In this document: positions 55,908 through 64,000 of the stretch, one piece after another
How the letters are laid out: each line of letters starts with the position of its first letter
How positions within the stretch are numbered: position 1 is the first letter of the stretch
Assembly: GCA_021014325.1 (NCBI GenBank)
Contig: CM037472.1
Location: 33,442,234-33,506,233 of the forward strand
From: Plazaster borealis
Taxonomy: Eukaryota > Echinodermata > Asteroidea > Forcipulatida > Labidiasteridae
Length of the DNA: 64,000 nt
Direction of reading: 5' to 3'
Translations under genes and position numbers: made by a program
The notes under the pieces: model-generated
Told to the model about the DNA's origin: nothing
The model's input: only the letters and a program-made list of their open reading frames with translations
Database searches by the model: none

Positions 55908-57642
55908 GGTATAGTTGTTTAAAAGAAATGTGTATTTGTCAATATTATGTATCACTAAAGTTGGCCCAATAATCCATGTTACAACTTTAACGTTTACTGA
56001 CCGAACAGGGCAGTGAAAAGTCACCAGATTAATGCAGTATCTAGAATCTAATCCATCTACAATATTTACGTGGTAGGCCTACATTGTATGTGCACCAGAT
56101 TTTATTGTGCTTCGTGTAAACATAGATAATGATGTCCATCCATCGCAACTTCTTGAAGAAAAAGGCACCACCCGGGAGATATCTATTTGAAAACAAGGTG
56201 GGAAATTTCTCCAAACCGTTTAGCATACCTTTATACAAGTTTAAAGTATTCATGAAACCATAATAGCTATGGTGTTTCTTTCCCTAACGTCTGTACATAC
56301 TTTGCTCGCCAACAAACCACTGAGGAGCCAGGAGATTGTTCACACCGCCGGGAGATCTTGTCCCCAGACCAATGTCGCCCAAAATGTGTTGGTGTCACCA
56401 AATAATTGTTGATAGATTTTCTAGGGCCTGGGGTCATTTATCATTGGTTGCTCAAAGGACCCCATAATTATTAGTGCGCTGAACACTTTTGTATGCAGAA
56501 ATAATCTTCTCCATTGATTTTGAGACAACATTTCAAGAGATATTAGGCCTACTGGATGGAAAAAAGTACATTATTTCTCCAGGGTAAAAACAAAAGGAAG
56601 GAACGAAGGAAAGTAAGAATTAACAAAAGCGTGAGTGTGTGAGTTTCACGATACTTACCGGTACCTTTAGGGTGATATCCACTGGTGTGACTATCACAAT
56701 GAGATCAACAAAATGAAATTCGGACTAAAAATGAACTTCAGACTTAGCTCCTCCATCGAGAGGTCGGGGTCACGTTCTGTGTGTTTAGTACCGATTTAGT
56801 TTTTTAGTTGCTATTTGTCAGTTTTGTAATTATTTGCCGTAGGCATGAAGAATAATCGCATATCATAAATGTATATGCGGATACATTGTTCGCGCTATGA
56901 TTGTTGTTTCACACCATGTTTACAAATCAATTATATCATAGAGTATATCCAACGGAACTCTTCCACACTTTAACCTTGCAATGAAGTACGGCTGTTGCAC
57001 AATAGGTTTATGCTAATTCTTTTATGACACGTCCTTTTGGATAGATGCACTAGGATGGTTTGTTCCCACCATGTTCCCACCGAGGCATGTATCATGCATG
57101 TCTCAGCTCGTCACACGTCAGGAGGAGGTTTACAAGAAAACGCCCGTGGAGAAAGGATGCAACTGAACACATCGATGGTAAATTACTGACAACTTAATAA
57201 CGTATACACTTTGCAGATGAGGTTGCACCAATCACATCTTCTGTTAAACATTTTGGAAGCGCAAGTAAATGAACTGAACAGCAAAAGTTTGAGATGCACA
57301 AGAGAATGACAAAATACATCACAAAATTCTACACAGGTGACACACCAGGCCTACTGGTGGAGGACCAATAGCTCAGTAGGATCACATAATGCAAATACCG
57401 GAGCCAAACAGTAACATAATGATAATGGATAGTAGACCTAACACAAAAGAGGAAGTTTCAACAAGAATTTATAGTACCGGATGGAGTTGCTTCGAAAGCC
57501 CGTTAGTGCCATGGAAAAGTATCAAATTGCTTTCATCCAACTATATATCGTCGTCGTTTTTACGGAGTGACTAAAATGTGTCAAAATCATAAAATATTGC
57601 AAATCGGTTTTGGGCTAAATTCTTGATGAACCCCAGTGCTTG
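55908..57642. other. intergenic, no gene recognised
   Basis: Contains the partner of the dispersed repeat at 33790-33925 (about 56375-56505, inverted). Otherwise AT-rich with no supported exon. Confidence 0.45.
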
Positions 57643-58420
57643 TTAAAGGCATCGTACACGTTTGGTAATGACTGTGATAATTAATGGCAATAAAAACTTA
57701 CTTGGTGAGAAGTACAGCAGCTTTGGAGAGTATTACATTTTGAGAAACGTTTCACTTCGAAGTATACTGTGGTTATGGAAAAATATATAACTTTTTATCC
57801 CCCAAAACATTTGAATTTGAGAACGCTTCTCAGGGTGTGTATTTCAATGCAGATTATTCTTCCTGCGTGGACATAACCGCTCCAGATTTTCGGCAATATC
57901 TCAAAAACGCTGCCGCCTTTTGAAATGAAATTTTCACAGGTTAGTTTTATGGTATATATCTACAACTATATAGGTTTGTTATATTTGGTTTTTACCCGTA
58001 CACCGATGTGTGTAAAGCACTGTATACTCAGTACTTTCCCGAGTCCTGTGAAAAACAATCACAGGCATATTACTCGGGTGGGATTCGAACCCACGACCTT
58101 TGCAATTCTAGAGCAGATGTCTTACCAACTAGACCACCGAGATTGCCCGGTAGCTAGAGGCAGTTCGAATCCTATATTTTAGCAGCGGGGACCGCGACAA
58201 TTTAATAGATGTTAAATTTGCATCGGGGATAAAGAATATTATATTTGGTTTTTACCCGTACACCGATGTGTGTAAAGCACTGTATACTCAGTACTTTCCC
58301 GAGTCCTGTGAAAAACAATCACAGGCATATTACTCGGGTGGGATTCGAACCCACGACCTTTATATATAGGTTTGAAACAAACAAATGGCTCCAATTACCA
58401 AACGTGTACGGTGCCTTTAA
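57643..58420 (+). mobile_element. family A MITE (copy A8) split by a SINE insertion
   Basis: TTAAAGGCATCGTACACG to ACGTGTACGGTGCCTTTAA. The family A sequence is interrupted after CAACTATATAGGTTTG and resumes at ATATAGGTTTGAAACAAAC, with about 390 bp of SINE material between (57979-58367). Confidence 0.9.
57979..58367 (-). repeat. tRNA-derived SINE with partial tandem copy
   Basis: The minus-strand sequence has a tRNA-like head: GGTGGTCTAGTTGGTAAGAC (A box) and GTGGGTTCGAATCCCACCC (B box, T-arm), about 58140 to 58075. It is followed by a tail ending GGTGTACGGGTAAAAACCAA near 57985. About 130 bp of the tail plus T-arm is repeated at 58238-58367. The 5' acceptor half does not pair, so it is not a tRNA gene. 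Confidence 0.75.
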
Positions 58421-58423
58421 GTT

Positions 58424-59275
58424 TTAAAGGGAAGGTATACGTTTGGCAATCACATGATAATTAATGACAATAAAACCTTACAGCAGCTTTCGATAGTATA
58501 AAGCATATTTAGAATCATTTCACTTCAAAGTAATGTGGTGATGGAAAAAGATATCAGTTTTTATCCCCCAAAATTTGAATCTGAGAAATGTTACTGTCAG
58601 ATACGTTTCTCAGATTGTGTATTCCAATTACGGATTATTCTTCCTGCGTGGACATAACCGCTTCGGATTTTTGGCGATATCTCAAAAACGTGACCATTAT
58701 AAAAAGTTGACTTTGGGGTCGCGACCTGTAGACCCACTCTCTTTGCCTTTTGTAGCTTTGAGCAAGAGAGAGCACATTACATTTTCCATCTGCATTTCTT
58801 TCCATTTTGTTGCGAGCATGGCTCTGGCCACGCCCCAAATAACATTCATTAGGGAGGGATAATGTCCTATCTCTCTGTGAGTACCATTTTGTCTTGAATT
58901 ATCTTTTGATTTGAGAAATGTTGTCATTGATAAGGCTATTTGAATCGGTATTATAGGCCTACTGTAAACTTGTGCGTGTGTATAGCTAGCCTCGTGTTGT
59001 GCTGATCTTTTGCCCTCTAGTCTTTGCATGACCGTGAATGCTATTTTGTCTTCAATGTGTTGTATTGCATTGAACTATTAAATCAGTACAGGAGATCATT
59101 TTATATTTTACACGTCATCTTATGGAATTTGTTGCTTTTATTGTATTCTGGTGAATCCTGGTCCTTTTTAAATGGAGGACCGGCCTCCTCGCCGTATCTC
59201 TACATTGTATATATACATTTATATAGGATCAAAACAAACGAAAGGTTCCAAAAACCAAAGGTATACTTTCCCTTC
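58424..59275 (+). mobile_element. family A MITE (copy A9) with about 500 bp insert
   Basis: TTAAAGGGAAGGTATACG to AAAGGTATACTTTCCCTTCA. Family A sequence stops near 58705 (CAAAAACGTGACCA) and resumes near 59210 (TATATAGGATCAAAACAAAC). The insert includes GGAGGACCGGCCTCCTCGCC, related to 52680-52700. Confidence 0.8.
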
Positions 59276-59451
59276 AGGCAAGTTTCAGGAACTATTTCGT
59301 AATTACACTAATTAGCATAACTGACGAATCATATTATTTACCACTTTTGTTTTTACGAAGTGACAAGTAAAATTTCGCAACTTCATTGACAAATCAAAGT
59401 TCGCCACACTCGGTGTCAAAAAGCTTTCCTGAGTAGAAGGAGTGGGCTGCT

Positions 59452-59560
59452 TTCAGTGGCATAACTAAGGGAGGGTGGAGGCACGTGCCCCCAAAAATGA
59501 TCAGGTCCGTGCCCCCCCCCCCCCGGTGCCCCCCCCCCCCGGTGCCCCCATTTGAAATCT
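59452..59560. mobile_element. G/C-run element fragment
   Basis: CAGTGGCATAACTAAGGGAG followed by repeated (C)nGGTGCCCC, related to the GTGGCGTAAC elements. Confidence 0.6.
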
Positions 59561-60983
59561 GGACTATTGGGATTGGAAATTTACTGAGTAAAATGTTAAA
59601 TTTTATACGCTTTAATGCATTAATTTAGATGTTTTTTAAAGTAGTTTTCCATTTCCACACAGAAAATGTAATTTTGTGTACACTCACGCAAGATTATCTT
59701 ATGCAAAATGGTAAATTACATAAAGAAGGCGCTGAAGGCTAGACCCTTCGCACGTGACGTCACCCTCTAATTTTCGCTATTGGGAGTCGAAAGCAACCTA
59801 TCTATACAGCGCATTTTTCATGTATTTGGGTTGGCGCGTAATATAATAAGTAGAAAGTTACAATAACATGATGCAGGCGTACAAATTTTGACTCCAAAAC
59901 GGTGGACAAAACAAAAGCTTGGTATGACGGTGTAACTATTAGTGACTTTGATTGAGAATATTATGGGCTATGCATATAATTACATTGTCTGAAAAAAATG
60001 CTCATGTCTACTTCATTAATGAAATGCGGCGTCCTTTTCGGGCAAACTCATCGACAACTTTGTCGGGATGTCAGAGTATTCGTTCATGTGTCATGTAGCG
60101 TTCGATTGCGAGGCCACATAGGTGTGTGTCAGTCGGCTTTTGCTCATGGTATACGCGTAAATGTCTCACTCTTTTCATCTTTGAAAAACTTCTCTCTGCT
60201 GTTGCTGATGTAACAGGAATGGTACAAACCAGTTGGAAGAAGCAGAGGAGGTCAGGGAATGCTGAGACAACCGTTCCATGGTTTCCTTCGTCGAACCCGG
60301 TGCTTGATGTACCACAACTACCTGATGCTCCATGTTATTGGGGTCTATGTATGTTGGAAAACTTTGCAATCATAGGTGCCATGTAAGTCGGAGAACGCGA
60401 TCTGATTCTGGATAAGCTGCCATGGGTTTTCTGAACAAAGTGCGCTTGTCCAACGTGAAATATTAAAATGGGTCGGAAAACATTTTAACCGTAGGCCTAT
60501 ATGTAGTCTGGGCCAAGACTCATGATGCGACAAGACCATGCAATTCTATTCATTTGATATTTTAATGAAGATCCGGTATTTTCCAGCATGATTCTTCTTC
60601 TTTTCCCCCTTGCTTTTTTTTTGGGGGGGGGGGCGAGAAAAAAAGTTGAGGGAGCGGCCTGACCCCCCCCTCCCTCACCCCTAGAACCTCGCCTGGAACA
60701 AGGCAAACAGAAACTTGGCCAGAAGTGCACCCCTAGAAAAAATGGCGCACCCACTTGTGCCCCCCTTCCCCCCTACAATTTCCCCTTATCCCCCTTATCT
60801 GGCTGCACTGGTGGGCATAATACAGCCTTAACCGTATGGGTCAAGCTTGACAGTTAACAGTGCAGTTATCAAAGCACCGGTAACAATAATACGTAGGCCT
60901 AACAACATTGAAAAGCTGAGCATCACCTGGCTATGCAAGTATATATTAAAAAGATATTTCTTTGACCACTGTTTCTTTGACCA
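59561..60983. other. intergenic, no gene recognised
   Basis: Frames at 59998-60213 and 60126-60386 are open, and a stretch from AG at 60221 has a protein-like look (GRSRGGQGMLRQPFHGFLRR), but no family was recognised and no clean donor follows. Another G/C-run fragment lies at 60605-60700. Confidence 0.4.
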
Positions 60984-61144
60984 CATATTTTGGGGATAAA
61001 AAGTGATATATTTTTCCATTTCCGCAGTTCTTCGAAGTAAAAAGTACCTCAAAATGCATTATACTAATACAAAGTTGCTGTACTTCTTACCAAGTAAGTT
61101 TTTATTGCCATAAATTTTCAGTCATTACCAAACGTGTACTTTGC
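60984..61144 (-). mobile_element. family A MITE fragment (copy A10)
   Basis: ATTTTGGGGATAAAAAGTGA ... TTTTTATTGCCATAAATTTT ... ACCAAACGTGTACTTTGCAT is the left half of family A in reverse orientation. The other half is absent. Confidence 0.85.
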
Positions 61145-61782
61145 ATCCATGTCCTTTGAAAAAGTGGAATATAGCGCCCCTTGACGACTCTACCCGCAGT
61201 GCACACAAGGGTTCCGTTGTTCTAGTACAAGCATGCAGTGGAGAGGAATTCCATAGGGGGAAAAAAGAACAATGCTAGAGCAACAATGGAATAAAGGATC
61301 AAATAAACCACATGGACAAGTTTCAGTGTACTGTAAATTATGGAGCACACCATAATCCATTTGTAAAAAAAGGTGTGACATACTGTGCAGATTTATTTTA
61401 TGATTCGATGACAGCGGCAAATCGATTTTTATTTAACCTTCGAAGTGTGATATATATTCTCTTTGAATATAATTGATTTGTAAACAGATGCGAGAATCAT
61501 ACGTGGCTTGAAAAGGAGCATTGCTCATAGACCATTAATCTCTATACAAAAAATAGTAGGCCTAATAATTCTTTAATACGAGAACATCACACAAAACAAG
61601 AGAAAGACTACATCGTTTCCGAGTTTGGCTGACCACGCTCGTCATACTGGCCGTCTTTTTCACCGTCAGAACAACTGTTGGGAACTGCGTGCACTGCTGA
61701 GATTGTCCCACCAGCAGGGTCGGGTATAGATACGACAAGAGACGGGACCAAACACACTCACTTTCCAAACCCATGGTCCAAC
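61145..61782. other. probable promoter and 5' leader of the coiled-coil gene
   Basis: No coding sequence recognised. The last 100 bp lead into the first coding exon at 61783. Confidence 0.35.
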
Positions 61783-61790
61783 ATGCCTAA
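61773..61790 (+). promoter_or_regulatory. possible overlapping upstream ORF
   Basis: CCATGG supplies a good initiation context for a five-codon frame (MVQHA, stop at 61788) that overlaps the start codon at 61783. It would matter only if transcription begins upstream of 61773. Confidence 0.3.
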
Positions 61791-62220
61791 ACAAAATATG
61801 CCATTTGTACTGGCCATATTTTCCTTGGTTATCATCAGTTGGAACTGTTTTATCAATTTATACTTTACGCGCCAAAATATCCGATGTTTAAAGCTGGCCA
61901 ACACAATAGAAAACTCTTATGCGAATCTTCAAGACAGCATTAAACGAAAAACGGCAGCTAAAGATAAGCTAGAACAGGACATCGATGATGCAAAGACCAT
62001 CAAGATGGCATCCCAACTGACCGAAAGGGCAGCCATGTTTAAAAGGTTAGAAGAGCTTATGGAGGAAAACAAGTATCTGGAAATTCGAAAGAAAGAGGAG
62101 CTGGATAAGAAAGCTGAGGAGCAGATAAAATACGGAAAGACACTAAAACAGTTTATCATCAAGCTTCTGAAAGATAAGGAAATATTACGTCATGAAATTG
62201 GAATTGTGAAGAAACAGTTG
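61783..62220 (+). CDS. type II membrane coiled-coil protein, first coding exon (partial)
   Basis: 146 codons from ATG 61783 to a consensus donor (TTG|GTAAGT at 62221). Residues 1-5 are followed by a hydrophobic segment (about 6-27, PFVLAIFSLVIISWNCFINL) that would be a signal anchor. From about residue 40 to the exon end the chain is Lys/Glu-rich with heptad-like spacing (for example ERAAMFKRLEELMEENKYLE), predicting a long luminal coiled-coil stalk. This layout is common in Golgi type II proteins and glycosyltransferase stems, but I recognise no specific family. The frame is open upstream of 61783 without an ATG, so that ATG is the likely start. Later exons were not found in the remaining 1.8 kb and may lie beyond the window. 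Confidence 0.7.
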
Positions 62221-62915
62221 GTAAGTTTTGTGTGCTTTTCCCCCCATCGCATAATACCCTTTCGCACTGCGTAAAAAACTATACGTGATATAAACACGGA
62301 CGGGACTACGGTTCAGTCGTTTGACATCCATTTTACCTGCACATACACAGCACACCACTTCTCGAAACACTCTGTGATCTCAAGTTGTGTTTGAAGCTTT
62401 GCATGGTGTGGACCATAAGGAAAAACTAAACTTTCTCTTGAAGACGAGCATGGAGTAGTGTTCGAAACGTTAAGACCACACCTGTTCTTCTTCTTCTCGG
62501 AACCCAAACTCATCCCAAAAACGTTTTATACATGGTTGTACAACTCAGTTATCCTTATAGCCGAAGGCTATAGCTGCCAGCCACCAACCAAGGTCATTAC
62601 TATACCAAGCAGTGAAGACCGGCTCCTTACACTGTTATTGCCCTTATAAATACATTAAACGAAACAAAACGGTGAAAATCATCGGAATTTATACATGTAA
62701 AAGTTATCTTTCCAATAATTTGTAGAATTGTATTTTTGCACAAAGAAAACAGTTGATTTGATAGTTCACACAACACAGTGCATACACAATATTATGCTTG
62801 TTTAGCGGCCATATGATTCGCTAGTTCACAGAGCCAGTCTTCATATCACGTGTTAATACACCCCACGTGACTAGTCTTGGACCAATCAGAGTGCATAATC
62901 TCTCCGAGGTGTTTA

Positions 62916-63291
62916 TTAAAGGCATCGTACACGTTTGGAAATTGTCAAAGGCCAGTGTTCTCACTTGGTGTATCCCAACATATGCATAAAATAACAAGCC
63001 TGTGAAAATTTGGGCTCAATTGGTCACCGAAGTTGCAAGAAAATGATGAAAGAAAAAACACTCTTGTTGTACAAATTTGTGTGCTTTCAGATAGAATAAT
63101 AAAAACTTCTTGTAAGAAGTTTTTAATATTTTCGTGAGAAATTACCTCTTTCTCAAAAACTACGTTACTTCAGAGGGAGTCGTTTCTCGCAATGTCTTAT
63201 ACTATCAACAGCTCTCTGTTGCTCGTTACCAAGTCAGTTTTTATGCTAATATATATTTTGAGTAATTACCAAACATGTACGATGCCTTTAA
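62916..63291 (+). mobile_element. family B MITE (copy B8)
   Basis: TTAAAGGCATCGTACACG to ACATGTACGATGCCTTTAA, with the full family B interior. It lies in the presumed first intron of the coiled-coil gene. Confidence 0.93.
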
Positions 63292-63470
63292 GACGGGGAT
63301 AAAAGAGTGGGACGAGGTCTTGAACGTGCGTTTAACACCGGCAGGGTCGTTTGCCACTGATCTTTCTTTCTTGCTTGATGCCCGGCCGTGCCGATATTCC
63401 TACCTGCCCAAGGTATACGCAGCACAGTTCTTTTCAGAACTATATAAGAATCCCCCCAGAATTCCGAAAG

Positions 63471-63575
63471 CTACTCCACGGTAGTAAAATAACAGCAAGA
63501 CAAAGTCGTATGAGAACGATCTACACAGTAGATATTAGGCCTATATATCAAATTGTGTTACCGCAAACCAATGAT
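63471..63575. mobile_element. decayed half of the 1780-1977 fold-back family
   Basis: CTACTCCACGGTAGTAAAAT, AGCAAGACA, and TGTGTTACCGCAAACCA appear in the same order as in the right arm at 1880-1970, but without the left arm. Confidence 0.6.
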
Positions 63576-64000
63576 AAATTCAAAACAAGGGTGGTTTCGG
63601 TGGATCATGGCCGAAACATGGCCGAAACATGGCCGAAACCCCCAACAGTGAAAGTGAAACAAAATCAAATAATGTGATGTTTTGTTTTGTTTTAGAAAAC
63701 GATCGAAGATATAGTTGAATAATGGGAGTACCAGACCGAAGCAACCCGATTCCTGAATTATTTTATGCCGAACCCAGTCTGACCACCTGTTCCTTGCTCT
63801 ATGGTCTGGAAGATGCCGACCTCTCCTTTGTATTAGGATCATCAGCAGTTAGCAAATCGGGAACCAGCGATGATGGCCTCAGCGTATTATGTTTCATCTT
63901 GAACAAGATTCTTCTTTTAGTGTTTCTTAAGATTTGTCTTCTTTAAAGAAAGTAGTCTTTAATTTGACCTAAGAGCAAATTAAACAAAACCATGTGGTTG
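63576..64000. other. intergenic or intronic, no gene recognised
   Basis: Contains a small tandem repeat (ACATGGCCGAA, three units near 63608-63638). A frame at 63722-63946 has no recognisable domain. The coiled-coil gene may continue here or beyond. Confidence 0.35.

Noticed and set aside
58075..58150. tRNA gene on the minus strand
   Set aside because: A and B boxes are present, but no acceptor stem or proper anticodon arm closes, and the sequence continues into a SINE tail. It is a tRNA-derived SINE.
60126..60386. Possible exon with GRSRGGQGMLRQPFHGF
   Set aside because: An AG acceptor precedes it, but the frame ends in a stop before any good donor and I could not relate it to a family or to the neighbouring coiled-coil exon.

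Overview
This is eukaryotic nuclear DNA: intron-rich, AT-rich and packed with short transposons. The proteins are animal proteins. The interspersed repeats (two TTAA-flanked MITE families whose ends read TTAAAGGCA(C/T)... and ...TGCCTTTAA, tRNA-derived SINEs, and CR1-, RTE- and jockey-like LINE tails) resemble those I associate with echinoderm genomes. My best guess is a sea star or close relative. That assignment is inference from repeat style, not from a search.

Four protein-coding genes, plus one partial gene, can be supported by splice sites and protein similarity. (1) 6123-9191, plus strand: a two-exon Rho-family small GTPase of 212 aa that lacks both the Rho insert helix and a C-terminal CAAX box. 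(2) 12971-25095, plus: a complete 12-exon legumain (asparaginyl endopeptidase, family C13) of 441 aa with catalytic Asn, His and Cys. (3) 35767-39727, plus, and (4) 52201-47303, minus: two complete five-exon sulfatases of the membrane-anchored steryl-sulfatase (ARSC) type, each 607 aa, facing each other tail to tail. (5) 61783-62220, plus: the first coding exon of a type II membrane protein with a long coiled coil, presumably continuing past the window.

The two sulfatases are the arms of an inverted segmental duplication (about 35.1-39.9 kb and 47.1-52.5 kb) around a 7 kb spacer of LINE and MITE debris. Every exon has the same length in both copies. The introns differ by whole transposon insertions, so each arm provides the empty-site sequence for insertions in the other. 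Coding divergence concentrates in the membrane hairpin, while the catalytic parts are nearly unchanged.

The rest is repeat-rich intergenic and intronic sequence. Main items: at least ten family A and eight family B MITEs; many fold-back elements; a 2.3 kb fold-back element at 53.1-55.3 kb whose arms carry arrays of about 20 bp units with long A-tracts; a telomere-type (CCCTAA)n tract enclosed by inverted repeats in a sulfatase intron; a 28 bp tandem repeat; a cluster of TATCGTGTACGTACACGATA palindromes; and a pair of long direct repeats at 28.5-31.6 kb resembling LTRs without normal termini. I saw no rRNA gene, intact tRNA gene, CRISPR array or prokaryotic feature.
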